Notes: generated by a model not told the origin, from the letters alone. Positions 18,922-27,638 are shown, counted from the first letter of the stretch. The stretch: 64,000 bases of DNA from Pseudonocardia parietis (GCF_017876315.1 NZ_JAGINU010000001.1:1860001-1924000); one strand, 5' to 3'. Numbers and translations are program-made.

Positions 18922-20715
18922 CTACCTGCCCAGCAGTCGCAGCACCGACGACGGCCGCCCGGCGAAGCCCTCGGCCTCCAGCGCCACGAACAGGATCCGC
19001 GGCAGGTCCCGCACGGCCGGGAAGAGTACGTAGCGCGGGTACCAGGCGGGCCGGAACTTCGCGTTGAACCGGTACAGCGAGTCGATCTGCCACCAGCGCG
19101 ACGCGAGCCGCAGCAACCGCGCCCAGGCCCGCGCCACCGGCCCGGCGCCGATCCGCTCACCACGCTCGAGCGCGGACCGGAACACCGCGAAGTTCAGCGA
19201 CACCCGGGCCACACCGAGGTTCCGTGCCGCCGCCATCAGCTCGACGATCATCAGCTCGTTGACGCCGTTGTCGGCATCGGGATCGCGCACCATCAGGTCG
19301 AGCGACAGGCCGTCCGGACCCCACGGGACCAGCTGCAGCATCCCGCTCGGCGCACCGTCGCGGAACGCGGTGACGAGCACCGCGTCCGGATCGGCCGGGT
19401 CGGCGATCCGCGACGACGCCATCGAGAACCCGCGCTCGTGCTCGCCACCCCGCCAGCGGCGCGCGCGCTCGGCGATCCGTGCGCGGTCCTCGTCGTCGTG
19501 GTCGCCGAGCCTGCGGACGACCACGGTGTGCCCGGTCCGCCGCATCCGGTTGACGGTCTGACGGACGCCGCGCATCGGCCGTCCGTCCAGGGTGAACGTG
19601 GCCGTCTCGAGGAACGCCTCGTCGCCGAGCTCCAACGCGTCCAGACCGGCCTTCGCCCAGGCGGTCGCGCCCCGCTCGGAACAGCCCAGCACGGCCGGTG
19701 ACCAGCCGTAGCGGGTGCACTCGCCGAGGAACGCCTCGATCGCGCCCGGCCAGGCCCCGATGTCGCCGATCGGGTCGCCCGCGGCGAGCGCGACCCCGGC
19801 CAGCACCCGGTAGGAGACGGCGGACCGGCCGCCGGCCGCGAACACCGCCGCCTTGTCCCGGCGCAGCGCGAAGTAGCCGAGCGAGTCGCCGTCGCAGTGC
19901 GTCAACAGCTCCCGCAGCCGCTGCTCGTCGTGCGGCTCCAGGGACGGCCGTGGCTCGGGGGAGCGCAGCAGGTGGTACCCGGCGGTGAGCACGGCGACCA
20001 CACCGAAGGTCAGTCCGACGGCGGCGGTCAGGTCGTCCAGCCAGGCTGCGTCCGCGGTGAACGACACCGGCCCGGTGACGCCGGCCAGCGACGCCCCGGC
20101 GTGTGCGGCCTGCGCGGCGACCGACGGGTCCCCGGCGAGCCGGCGCGGGTTCAAGGCCAGCAGCACCCACACCACGAGGAACCCCGACAGTCCGAACTGG
20201 ACGACCGTGCGGACGGCCCGGCCCGGGCCGCCGGGGTCCTGCTCCGCGACGAAGTGGCGCCGGGTGGACAGCAGTGCCACCAGCAGCGCCGCCACGAGCA
20301 CGGTCGGCGCGAGACCGTGCCGCTGGTCGAGGACGTGCAGCAGGTTGACGACGACCAGGAACGACGTCGTGCCCGTCGCGACCCACCAGGCGCGCTGCTT
20401 GCGCCGGCGCAGCCCGGTGGCCAGCAGCAACAGGCCTGCGCCCGCCACCGTCGTCACGACCAGCGCGGCCAGCCCGACCCCGGACGGAAGGCCCAGGGTG
20501 CTGCGCAGCTCGCTGCCCAGCAGCCGGCGCGGTGCAGGCAGCACGGCGGTGAGCACGGTGAGCAGCCCGACGATGCGGGCGGACCACACCACGGCGCGGA
20601 CGACCGCGGCCTCGGACAGCCGGCGTCGCCGGGCCTCCGGGTCCGGGCGCGGGTTCGGGCTGCGGGTGCGGGCGCGACGGTGCCGGCGGTCCCCGGCGGG
20701 CGCAGACCCCGGCAC
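18922..20715 (-). CDS. MprF-like membrane protein with LPG-synthetase C-terminal (DUF2156) domain
   Basis: 597 residues. A basic N-terminal tail is followed by about six membrane helices (residues 40-250, for example LAALVVTTVAGAGLLLLATG) and then a cytosolic DUF2156/GNAT-fold domain (about 265-585) with GDSLGYFALRRDKAAVF, YGWSPAVLGCSE, RQTVNRMRRTG and FRPAWYPRYVLFP. In MprF/LysX proteins this domain transfers an aminoacyl group from tRNA to phosphatidylglycerol. There is no lysyl-tRNA synthetase domain here, unlike LysX of mycobacteria. The role is probably membrane lipid modification or flipping, and the amino acid used is unknown. The start is the GTG at 20715 after AGGAGG. Confidence 0.85.
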   Translation of the reverse strand: MPGSAPAGDRRHRRARTRSPNPRPDPEARRRRLSEAAVVRAVVWSARIVGLLTVLTAVLPAPRRLLGSELRSTLGLPSGVGLAALVVTTVAGAGLLLLATGLRRRKQRAWWVATGTTSFLVVVNLLHVLDQRHGLAPTVLVAALLVALLSTRRHFVAEQDPGGPGRAVRTVVQFGLSGFLVVWVLLALNPRRLAGDPSVAAQAAHAGASLAGVTGPVSFTADAAWLDDLTAAVGLTFGVVAVLTAGYHLLRSPEPRPSLEPHDEQRLRELLTHCDGDSLGYFALRRDKAAVFAAGGRSAVSYRVLAGVALAAGDPIGDIGAWPGAIEAFLGECTRYGWSPAVLGCSERGATAWAKAGLDALELGDEAFLETATFTLDGRPMRGVRQTVNRMRRTGHTVVVRRLGDHDDEDRARIAERARRWRGGEHERGFSMASSRIADPADPDAVLVTAFRDGAPSGMLQLVPWGPDGLSLDLMVRDPDADNGVNELMIVELMAAARNLGVARVSLNFAVFRSALERGERIGAGPVARAWARLLRLASRWWQIDSLYRFNAKFRPAWYPRYVLFPAVRDLPRILFVALEAEGFAGRPSSVLRLLGR

Positions 20716-20936
20716 GCGGTCCTCCTGTCACTCCGGTTGGGCTGTCACTCCGATTACGGCTCCACGGCGGCGGTCCGGCGAGCCGTTCGCGCCGACGTTC
20801 GGATCCGGTCGAGTACCGGCACCGCACCGGCACCGGAGCCGCGGCGCGGGTGCCGAACCTAGCCCCGCCACCCGCGCCGGAACGCGCGGGCGGCCGCGCA
20901 CGACCGGTGTGTCGTCCCCCCGGACGCAGAGGGGAT

Positions 20937-20982
20937 CGAGTGTCACGCAGATGCTCGTGCGCGAACCTCTCGGTGACACTCG
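20937..20982. repeat. Inverted repeat, 10-bp arms
   Basis: CGAGTGTCAC (20937-20946) and GTGACACTCG (20973-20982), perfect arms 26 bases apart. It could be an operator for a dimeric regulator or an RNA hairpin. The wide spacing favours two half-sites or a looped hairpin. Confidence 0.55.
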
Positions 20983-21091
20983 GTCGGCGATGGGGCGAGC
21001 GTGACCGGACGCGTGGGGTCGGGCTGGTTCCGCGTCGCTGGAGCTTCGGTTCGGGGAACGTCCGTCGGGGGACGCCCGCAGCGGTTCCGTG

Positions 21092-21214
21092 GTCGACCCT
21101 CTGTTGTCGCGCAACGTATCCGTTGGGCCGGTGGTGCCACACGGGTCACTCGTCCGGTGTGGGTGCGGTGGATCGGGGCATGGCCCGGATCGCTGCCGTC
21201 GACCCTCTGGTGTC
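21092..21214. repeat. 17-bp direct repeat pair upstream of the PRC-barrel gene
   Basis: GTCGACCCTCTGTTGTC (21092-21108) and GTCGACCCTCTGGTGTC (21198-21214) differ at one base and start 106 bp apart. The second copy ends 35 bases before the gene start. It may be a duplicated regulator site. Confidence 0.5.
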
Positions 21215-21249
21215 CGAGCTACACCACACGCCGAACGGAGGCGACAGGG

Positions 21250-22035
21250 ATGATCACCAAGGACATGACCCGGGACCTCATCGGCCGCCAGGCGGTCGAC
21301 ACGCACGGCGCCAAGGTCGGCAAGATCGGCCAGGTCTACCTCGACGAGCGCAGCGAGACGCCGACCTGGGCGACGGTCAACACCGGGATGTTCGGCACCA
21401 AGGAGAGCTTCGTGCCGCTCCAGGGCGCGGACATCGACGATGGTGCCGTGTCGCTGGCGGTGGCGAAGGACGAGGTCAAGGAGTCCCCGCACGTGGGCCG
21501 GTCGGACGAGCGCCTCACCGGCTCGGAGGAGGGCCAGCTGCGTCACCACTACGGCACGCAGGACGCCGCCGCCGGGCGGTCCGGCCACGGCACGGCCGCG
21601 GACGGAACGGCCGGCGCGGATCGCGGACGTGGGGCCTCCGACGACGCGATGGTCCGGCACGAGGAGCGGCTGCGGGTCGGCACCGAGTCGGAGGAGACCG
21701 GCCGGGTCGCGCTGCGCAAGTACGTGGTGACCGAGGACCAGACGGTCACCGTGCCGGTCAGCCACGAGGAGGTCCGGGTGGAGCGCGAGCCGATCGACCG
21801 GGACGGTGACGCCGGGACGGCCCGCTCCGGGGCGATGGGCGAGGAGACCCACGAGGCCACCCTGCACGCCGAGCGCCCGGTGGTCGACAAGACCACGGAG
21901 GCCGTCGAGAAGGTGCGCCTGGACACCCGCACCGTGACCGAGGACGAGCACGTCTCGGACACCGTGCGCAAGGAGGAGATCGACGTCGACGACCCGCAGC
22001 AGGCGCTGCGTCGCGACCGCGACGCCCGGAGCTGA
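21250..22035 (+). CDS. PRC-barrel and DUF2382 (YsnF/AvaK-like) stress-type protein
   Basis: 261-residue soluble protein. Residues 1-75 form a PRC-barrel (TRDLIGRQAVDTHGAKVGKI, TWATVNTGMFG, FVPLQGADI). Residues about 135-255 are two DUF2382 segments rich in charged residues (RHEERLRVGTESEETGRVALRKYV, VRVEREPI, then HAERPVVDKTTEAVEKVRLDT), with a Gly/Ala/Asp-rich linker between. Homologues in actinobacteria and Bacillus (YsnF) are general-stress proteins. The biochemical role is unknown. The start is the ATG at 21250 after GGCGACAGGG, because the PRC domain begins at once. Repeats upstream may control it, and a strong terminator follows. Confidence 0.87.
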   Translation: MITKDMTRDLIGRQAVDTHGAKVGKIGQVYLDERSETPTWATVNTGMFGTKESFVPLQGADIDDGAVSLAVAKDEVKESPHVGRSDERLTGSEEGQLRHHYGTQDAAAGRSGHGTAADGTAGADRGRGASDDAMVRHEERLRVGTESEETGRVALRKYVVTEDQTVTVPVSHEEVRVEREPIDRDGDAGTARSGAMGEETHEATLHAERPVVDKTTEAVEKVRLDTRTVTEDEHVSDTVRKEEIDVDDPQQALRRDRDARS

Positions 22036-22055
22036 CGAGCTCCCCTGACCCACTC

Positions 22056-22099
22056 CCGGCGCGTCACCGGTGCCCACCCCGGGCCCGGTGACGCGCCGG
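22056..22099. terminator. Strong bidirectional terminator hairpin
   Basis: Perfect 15-bp stem CCGGCGCGTCACCGG/CCGGTGACGCGCCGG around a 14-base loop, lying between the convergent PRC-barrel and BCCT genes, 21 bp after the first stop. Confidence 0.8.
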
Positions 22100-22185
22100 T
22101 CCCATGAGTCGCCCCCGCCCGCCGAGCGTCCCGTTTCGGTCATCCGCAGGGCCAGAACGTGACGCTCGATGGGTGGGTTGGCAGG

Positions 22186-23886
22186 TCAGGCCGGCGGAGC
22201 CGGGTCGGCGGTGCGGGTGTCCTCTCCCGGCGCGTTCGCCGTGGTCGCCTTGACGGTGGCGTCCTCGGGTGCGGTCTCCCCGCTCACGCCCTCCCGGGAC
22301 GGCGCGTCCGGCCGGCGTTCGGAGACGACCACGGTCGTCAGCGGGCCCTCGCGCCGGAACCCGACCAGCAGCGCCGCGAGCATGCCGCAGACCAGGATGA
22401 AGATCGGTAGGCCGATCACGGTGATGACCTCCTCGAGCGCACTGATCGCTTCGTCCCCGCCGAGCAGCAGCAGCGCGGCGGCGAGCCCGCCGAGCGCGAG
22501 CGCCCAGAACAGCCGCTGGCGCAGCGGGCTCATCTCGCCCGTGCCGGAGCAGAGCATGTCGACCACCAGCGACGCCGAGTCCGCGGAGGTGACCAGGAAC
22601 AGCACGACCACGATGACCGCGATCCCGGAGATCAGCGTCGCCAGCGGGAGCTCCTGGAAGAACGCGAACATCGCCAGCGAGGCACCGCTCTCGGCCACCG
22701 CGGTGGAGATCGGGCCGCCCTGGCCGTCGATCCCGTCCGATGCCATCGCCGACCAGCCGAAGATCACGAACCAGACGACCGTGAACGCGGCCGGTGCGAG
22801 CAGCACACCGCCGACGAACTGGCGCACCGTGCGGCCGCGCGAGATGCGAGCGAGGAACACGCCCATGAACGGTGCCCAGGTGACCGTCCACGCCCAGTAG
22901 AAGACGGTCCAGCTCGCCTGCCAGCCCCAGCCGCCCGGGTCGGTGTACGCGGCGAGCGAGTCGTTCCAGAACGACAGCGGGATGATGCTACTGGCGTAGA
23001 GGCCGACACTCTCGACGAGCGAGCGCAGCAGGAAGACCGTCTGCCCGCCCGCGAAGAGGACGAACAGCATGAGCCCGACGGCGATGCCGATGTTCAGGTT
23101 GGACAGCCGCTTGATGCCCTTGTCCAGGCCTGCGGCCACGGAGAACGTCGCGATCACCGCGACCAGCAGGACGACGCCGACGCGCAGGGCCGTCGAGTCC
23201 GCCACTCCGGTCAGCGCGCTGATGCCGGCGCTGATCTGGGAGGTGCCCAGGCCCAGCGACACGGCGAGACCGAACATCGTGCCGAGCACGGCGGCCACGT
23301 CGATGCTCTTCCCGATGGGGCCGTAGATGCGGTCGCCGAGCAGCGGGTAGAACACCGACGACACCCGCAGCGGCAGGTTGTAGCGGTAGATGAAGAACCC
23401 GAACGCCAGCCCGGGCAGGGTGAAGATCGCCCAGGTGTGCAGGCTCAGGTGGTAGAGCGCGAACGACATGGCGTCCTCGGCGGCCTGCGCGCTGTACGGT
23501 GCGACGCCGTCGAACGGCGGCTCGCTGAAGTGCGAGATCGGCTCGGCCACGCCCCAGAACATCAGGACCGTGCCGATACCACCGGCGAAGAGCATCGAGA
23601 ACCAGGACAGGTTCGAGTACTCCGGTGTGTCGTCCGGGCCCCCGAGCTTGAGGTTGCCGTAACGCGAGAGCGCAGCCCAGGCCAGGAAGAACAGCCAGAC
23701 GGTCACGCCGAGCACGAAGAACCAGCCCAGGTTCGTCGTGATCCACTCCCGGCCGGCGGCGAACACGGTGCCGATCGGGCCCGGGAAGATCAGTAGCAGG
23801 GCCAGGAAGAAGAGCATCAACCCGGCCGACCAGAAGAAGATCTGCGGATTCGTCCGCAGGCCCAGTTTGTTTGCGAGGTTCTCCAC
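22186..23886 (-). CDS. BCCT-family osmolyte transporter
   Basis: 566-residue secondary transporter for glycine betaine, choline, carnitine or related trimethylammonium compounds. It has twelve hydrophobic segments. The family signature in helix 8 is complete: SWTVFYWAWTVTWAPFMG followed by ARISRGRTVRQFV. The Gly-rich stretch WFSMLFAGGIGTVLMFWGVAEP is also present. The cytosolic C-tail (about 510-566) is acidic and Pro/Ala-rich. Such tails sense osmotic stress in BetP, but this one is short. The start is the GTG at 23886 after GGGAGGAG. The neighbour PRC/DUF2382 gene also fits an osmotic or general stress setting (inference). Confidence 0.93.
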   Translation of the reverse strand: MENLANKLGLRTNPQIFFWSAGLMLFFLALLLIFPGPIGTVFAAGREWITTNLGWFFVLGVTVWLFFLAWAALSRYGNLKLGGPDDTPEYSNLSWFSMLFAGGIGTVLMFWGVAEPISHFSEPPFDGVAPYSAQAAEDAMSFALYHLSLHTWAIFTLPGLAFGFFIYRYNLPLRVSSVFYPLLGDRIYGPIGKSIDVAAVLGTMFGLAVSLGLGTSQISAGISALTGVADSTALRVGVVLLVAVIATFSVAAGLDKGIKRLSNLNIGIAVGLMLFVLFAGGQTVFLLRSLVESVGLYASSIIPLSFWNDSLAAYTDPGGWGWQASWTVFYWAWTVTWAPFMGVFLARISRGRTVRQFVGGVLLAPAAFTVVWFVIFGWSAMASDGIDGQGGPISTAVAESGASLAMFAFFQELPLATLISGIAVIVVVLFLVTSADSASLVVDMLCSGTGEMSPLRQRLFWALALGGLAAALLLLGGDEAISALEEVITVIGLPIFILVCGMLAALLVGFRREGPLTTVVVSERRPDAPSREGVSGETAPEDATVKATTANAPGEDTRTADPAPPA

Positions 23887-24082
23887 TCGACCGCTCCTCC
23901 CCGGCCGACGGCAGCCCCGCAGTTTTCGGACGTCCGCCGGCGGCAGCGAGAGCGGTTCTGCGTCGGCGCAGCCGCGACAGAATGTCCGATTGCTGTCGGG
24001 CTGTCCACCGATCAGCCTTCGCGGATCGCCTTGCGTGCGACCGGAAGAGTGGATTGACCTGGGCTCATTTCAGGTCCACAAC

Positions 24083-24100
24083 GGTGCGTGATCACTCACC
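24083..24100. repeat. 18-bp near-palindrome between P450 and BCCT genes
   Basis: GGTGCGTGATCACTCACC has GGTG/CACC and GTGATCAC paired around the centre, with one mismatched pair. It lies 30 bases after the P450 stop and about 200 bases upstream of the BCCT start on the same strand. It may be an operator for the transporter. The surrounding CCACAACGG and GTGATCAC are also reminiscent of the right arm of the 65-bp palindromes elsewhere in the window, so it could be a decayed fragment. Confidence 0.4.
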
Positions 24101-24130
24101 CGCCAGATGACTCGTGGGTCCCCGAGCGGG

Positions 24131-25360
24131 TCAACCGAGGCGGACCGGGAGCTCGTCGTAGCGGGTCCACAGCGGCATCGTCTCGAGGGTGAGCTCGTCA
24201 CGGGGGACCGCCAGCGACAGCCGGGGGCGTCGGGTGAGCAGCACCTGGACCGCGATGCGGGCCTCGAGACGAGCCAGGTTCGCTCCGAGACAGAAGTGCG
24301 GGCCGTAGCCGAAGCCGAGGTGGTGATTGGGACTGCGGGTGATGTCGAACCGGTCGGGTGCGTCGAATGCCTCCGGGTCCCGGTTCGCCGAGCCCAGCAG
24401 CGGCAGGACCGAGGCTCCGGCGGGGATGGTCCGGCCGTCCCAGTCGATGTCCTCGGCGGCGGTGGCCGGCTTGGTGCCACCGACCGGTCCGGCGTAGCGC
24501 ACGATCTCCTCGATCGCCGAGCGCCACAGGGCGTCGTCGTCAGGGGCCTGCTGCAGGCGGTCGCGCTGTTCGGGATGGTCGAGCAGGGTGACGACCGCGT
24601 TGGTGATCAGGTTGTAGGTGGTCTCGTAGCCGGCGACGACCAGGGTGAACACCATGGAAACGATCTCGTCCTCGGAGAGACGGTCGCCGTCCTCCTCGGC
24701 GTGGATCAGGCCGGTGAGGATGTCGTCACCGGGGTCCGCGTGCTTGCGGGCGACCAGGTCACGGGTGAACGCCACCAGGTCACGGACCTGGGTGTCCCAG
24801 TCCTCGGCGCCGCGGTCGCTCAGCAACGCGGTCACCCCGCTCCGGAACCGCGAACGGTCGGTCTCGCCGACGCCGACCATGTCGGCGATGACGGTGTAGG
24901 GGATGGGCAGGGCGAAATCCTGCCGCAGGTCGACGACGTCGTGGTCGGCCAGCGCATCGAGCCGCTCGACGGCCAGCTCGCGGACTCGCTCACCGAGCTT
25001 CGCGGTCATCTTCGGGGTGAAGGGCTTGGAGACGAGTGTGCGCAGCCGCTTGTGCTCCGGCTCGTCCTTCATGATCAGTGATTCGGTGCTGAGCAGCCGC
25101 AGGTGCTCGGGCAACCCGGCCGTCATGGCTGAACCGCCGACCGGTGAGCGGGGCAGGCGCGGGTCGGTGAGCATCGCTCGACAGTCCCGGTACCGGGAGA
25201 GGACCCAGATCGGCTGGGAGACCGGCCCGTACTCGAGCCGGGTCCGGGCCAGCGGGGCGTGCTCGCGCAGCCATGCGTAGTGGCTCAGCGGGTCGGCGGC
25301 GAACTCCGGGGCCCCGATCGTGAAGGGGGCCTCGGGCACCGGAGTGGTGGGAGTGCTCAT
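24131..25360 (-). CDS. Cytochrome P450 (CYP107-like)
   Basis: 409-residue soluble bacterial monooxygenase. The haem-binding loop is FGYGPHFCLGANLAR with the ligand Cys357. The K-helix ExxR is in AIEEIVRYAG. The I-helix oxygen-activation motif reads VVAGYETTYNL, with Glu where many have Asp in AGxDT, a common bacterial form. The start is the ATG at 25360 (MSTPTTPVPEAP) with CAGGAG 8 bases before it. Ferredoxin and reductase partners are not adjacent. The broken hydrolase gene lies just upstream on the same strand. No biosynthetic genes surround it, so the substrate is unknown. Confidence 0.94.
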   Translation of the reverse strand: MSTPTTPVPEAPFTIGAPEFAADPLSHYAWLREHAPLARTRLEYGPVSQPIWVLSRYRDCRAMLTDPRLPRSPVGGSAMTAGLPEHLRLLSTESLIMKDEPEHKRLRTLVSKPFTPKMTAKLGERVRELAVERLDALADHDVVDLRQDFALPIPYTVIADMVGVGETDRSRFRSGVTALLSDRGAEDWDTQVRDLVAFTRDLVARKHADPGDDILTGLIHAEEDGDRLSEDEIVSMVFTLVVAGYETTYNLITNAVVTLLDHPEQRDRLQQAPDDDALWRSAIEEIVRYAGPVGGTKPATAAEDIDWDGRTIPAGASVLPLLGSANRDPEAFDAPDRFDITRSPNHHLGFGYGPHFCLGANLARLEARIAVQVLLTRRPRLSLAVPRDELTLETMPLWTRYDELPVRLG

Positions 25361-25428
25361 GGCCAGGTCTCCTGTCTGATCGTTCGTCGTTCCAGATGTC
25401 CCTGCTGGGCGTCGATCGGCACCTGTGC

Positions 25429-25977
25429 TCATCCGTGCCCCGGGCCCGCATCGAGCCGAGCACCCAGGATGCTGTGTCGGCGATGGCGTCCGGGCTGGTG
25501 TGCGAGAGCACGTGCCCCCCACCCGGGACGACGGTCGTCGGCACGTGCAGCAAGCGCGCCGTAGTCGGCTGCAGTCGCCGGAACCCGAAGAAGCGGTCGT
25601 GGTCGGAGACGACACCCTCGCCATACATTCCGGCGAGCCGTGGCGAGCACGTGATCCAGCCAGGCCCGGTACCCGGCGACGGGGTCGACCTCGGGCCGCT
25701 CTGCGCAGCTCAGCCCGGGCCGGCCCGGAAGGTCGGCCACGGTGACCCGGAACGAACCGGCCAGTGCTCGGATCACCGGGATCGAGATGGCGGCGTTCAT
25801 GTTCGTCCCGGGCAACAGCAACAGATCCTGCGATCCGGTTCCGAACGTCGTCAGGTGGGTCGGCTCGAGTGGGGAGTCCACGACCCGCCGGCACGCCGAC
25901 GGCAACCGTCGGTCCAGCTCACCAGTGCACCAGGCACGGATCGCCGTGCGCCCCGCAACCGAGCGGTAGATGCTCAC
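25429..25977 (-). pseudogene. Broken alpha/beta-hydrolase gene (frameshift, centre missing)
   Basis: From a GTG at 25977 the first frame gives an alpha/beta-hydrolase N-terminus (MSIYRSVAGRTAIRAWCTG, LLLLPGTNMNAA, VTVADLPGRPGLSCAERP, YRAWLDHVLATA). At about 25645 homology-like sequence jumps to another frame and continues with RLAGMYGEGVVSDHDRFFGF and VPTTVVPGGGHVLSHTSPD, which look like the region of the catalytic Asp and His. The roughly 100 residues that should lie between them, with the Gly-x-Ser-x-Gly nucleophile loop, are absent. An internal deletion plus frame change fits best. The product cannot be an active hydrolase. It lies upstream of the P450 and near tRNA-Arg. Confidence 0.75.
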
Positions 25978-26146
25978 CGGGTCCCCATTTCGGTCGTGGC
26001 GTCATGACGACGCCGACCAGGCTTCCCGGCACACCGGAGGGGACGCTACGCCTCGGAACTGCCCGAGGAAAGGTCTCCCGACCACGCCATCACGATCGAT
26101 GTCGCGACGACCTGGGAGTCGCAGCGCGGGGTCGGCAAGGCGTAAC

Positions 26147-26197
26147 AACCAGATCGGCCCCCCACCTTGCTTCAGCAGGTGAGGGGTCGATCTGGTT
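26147..26197 (-). terminator. Large hairpin downstream of tRNA-Arg
   Basis: Outer arms AACCAGATCG (26147-26156) and CGATCTGGTT (26188-26197) are perfect, and inner CCCCACCT pairs with AGGTGAGGGG with a small bulge. The hairpin begins 13 bases beyond the tRNA 3' end on the minus strand. It is probably the tRNA terminator and could also be read by transcription from the other side. Confidence 0.7.
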
Positions 26198-26210
26198 GAG
26201 GCACTAGAAG

Positions 26211-26282
26211 TGCCCCCGGCAGGATTCGAACCTGCGCTCCCGCCTCCGGAGGGCGGTGCTCTATCCCCTGAGCTACGGGGGC
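26211..26282 (-). tRNA. tRNA-Arg (anticodon CCG)
   Basis: A full cloverleaf can be folded: acceptor GCCCCCG/CGGGGGC, D arm GCTC/GAGC, anticodon stem CCGCC/GGCGG around CTCCGGA (anticodon CCG, codon CGG), a 4-base variable loop, T arm GCAGG-TTCGAAT-CCTGC and discriminator A. CCA is not encoded. It is 72 nt on the minus strand. tRNA-Arg genes are common integration sites for mobile elements, but no integrase is seen here. Confidence 0.97.
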
Positions 26283-26678
26283 CGTGCAACGAGGAGAACA
26301 TTACCGCACGCGTCCCGCGGGATCATGCAGGGGGTGTCGGCCTTACATGATCGAGGCCTATGGAGTGCCGCGTTCGCCGTGGCGCGCGCTTCACTCCACA
26401 ACGGATGACCACACGGGGGCTGGGGACCACCGACCGGCGCAGGGTGATGGCGTCGATATGACGTGAATGGTTTCCGGGTATTTGTTTCGTAAAGCGGTTC
26501 GGATCGGGTGGACACCGGCCCCGGAGCTGTCGTACAAAGTAGATTCATCGATTCGTGGATCGTGGTGACGTCGCAGGTCGAGGCGGTGCGCGAGGGCTCC
26601 GTCGTTGTCCGGTCGTGGCCGAGGAATCGGCGACCCGGGGCGCCGGAAACTGCGCACGAACTCGAGAGGAACCCACCG
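26283..26678. other. 396-bp region between tRNA-Arg and the MinD-like gene
   Basis: It holds a decayed copy of the 65-bp palindromic element (26347-26412) and, near the right end, a possible -10 TAGATT (26540-26545) for the downstream gene with no clear -35. Base composition is visibly less GC-rich at 26450-26560 than in neighbouring genes, as expected for a promoter region. No gene is seen. Confidence 0.5.
26347..26412. repeat. 65-bp-type palindromic element, decayed copy (A)
   Basis: Left arm 26347-26368 (ATGATC, then TATGGAGTGC) and right arm 26391-26412 (CACTCCACAAC, then GATGACCAC) match the perfect copy at 48519-48583 at 15 of 22 and about 18 of 22 bases. The core between them is also similar (CGCGTTCGC, then GCGCGCT). 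It lies 65 bp from tRNA-Arg. Confidence 0.65.
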
Positions 26679-27638
26679 ATGACAGAGCGGGACGCGAGCC
26701 CGGTCACGACCGACGGCCCGGGCTCGTCGGCCGACGAGATCACCCACGACCAGCTGATGCGGCGCAGCGCCGAGCGGCCGCGGCGCGGGTGGCGCAAGAC
26801 GCTCTACGAGGTCACCGGCGGCCGGTACAACCCCGGCATCAGCGAGGCCGAGGCCGAGCGGAACGTGCTACTGCGCCGGATCCGGCGCCAGCTGCCCGGC
26901 GCCTACCGGATCGCGGTGACCTCGATCAAGGGCGGTGTCGGCAAGACGACGGTCACCGCCTGCCTGGGGATGACGCTCGCCGACCACCGCGGGGACCGGG
27001 TCGTCGCCCTCGACGCGAACCCGGACGCGGGCACCCTCGCCGACCGGCTCACCGGCGAGACCGGCATCACCGTCCGCCAGATGCTGGAGAAGATCGACAA
27101 CATCGACTCGCTCACCGAGATGAGTCGCTACACGAGCCTGGCCGGGCGGCTCCAGGTGCTCGCCAGCGACCAGGACCCGGCGATGAGCGAGGCGTTCAAC
27201 CGGGAGGAGTACACCCGGATCTGCACCGTGCTCTCCCGGTTCTGCAACATCCTGCTCACCGACTCGGGCACCGGCCTGGTCCACTCGGCGATGGAGGGCA
27301 CGCTGGAGCTGGCCGACGCGGTGGTCGTCGTCGGTGCGCCGACCGTCGACGGTGCGAGCCGGGCCGGGAAGACCCTGGACTGGCTCGCCGCGCACGGGCA
27401 CGGCAGGCACGCGGAGAACGCGGTCGTGGTGCTGTCGCACGACCGCAGCAGCGACGAGGTCGACGTCGACCGCATCCGCGACCACTTCGCGCAGCGCTGC
27501 CGCGCGGTGCACTCGGTGCCTGCCGACCCGCACCTGGCCGCCGGCGGGCGGATCGACCTGGACCTGCTGCGCGAGCCGACCCGCGAGGCGTTCCTGCGGA
27601 TCGCGGCGACGATCGCCGACGACTTCCCGACCCGCTGA
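26679..27638 (+). CDS. MinD/ParA-like ATPase
   Basis: 319-residue deviant-Walker ATPase. A hydrophilic N-terminal extension (1-75, with WRKTLYEVTGGRYNPG) is followed by the nucleotide-binding domain: deviant Walker A SIKGGVGKTTVTACLG, VVALDANPDAGTLADRL, NILLTDSGTGLVHSAM and ADAVVVVGAPTVDGASRA. It is closest in style to the MinD-like proteins linked to actinobacterial type VII secretion (EspI-like C-terminal half) rather than to chromosomal ParA. No ParB, MinC or ESX genes are adjacent, so its process is unknown. The ATG at 26679 follows GAGAGGA. It converges with the GT-C-like gene with 16 bp between stops. Confidence 0.88.
   Translation: MTERDASPVTTDGPGSSADEITHDQLMRRSAERPRRGWRKTLYEVTGGRYNPGISEAEAERNVLLRRIRRQLPGAYRIAVTSIKGGVGKTTVTACLGMTLADHRGDRVVALDANPDAGTLADRLTGETGITVRQMLEKIDNIDSLTEMSRYTSLAGRLQVLASDQDPAMSEAFNREEYTRICTVLSRFCNILLTDSGTGLVHSAMEGTLELADAVVVVGAPTVDGASRAGKTLDWLAAHGHGRHAENAVVVLSHDRSSDEVDVDRIRDHFAQRCRAVHSVPADPHLAAGGRIDLDLLREPTREAFLRIAATIADDFPTR

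Larger units (their letters stand above)
20716..21249. other. 534-bp divergent intergenic region with repeats
   Basis: It separates the MprF-like gene from the PRC-barrel gene and should hold both promoters. It contains a 10-bp perfect inverted repeat (20937-20982) and a 17-bp near-perfect direct repeat (21092-21108, 21198-21214). An open frame runs through it into the PRC-barrel gene but has no ribosome site or family match, so I treat it as noncoding. Confidence 0.5.

Noticed and set aside
21001..21249. An 83-codon upstream extension of the PRC-barrel protein
   Set aside because: It is Trp/Arg-rich with no family match, it covers the repeat-bearing promoter region, and the PRC domain begins directly at the ATG at 21250.
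24131..26282. Genomic island or prophage inserted at tRNA-Arg
   Set aside because: No integrase, no duplicate of the tRNA 3' end and no phage genes are seen. Only a broken hydrolase, a P450 and a hairpin are adjacent.
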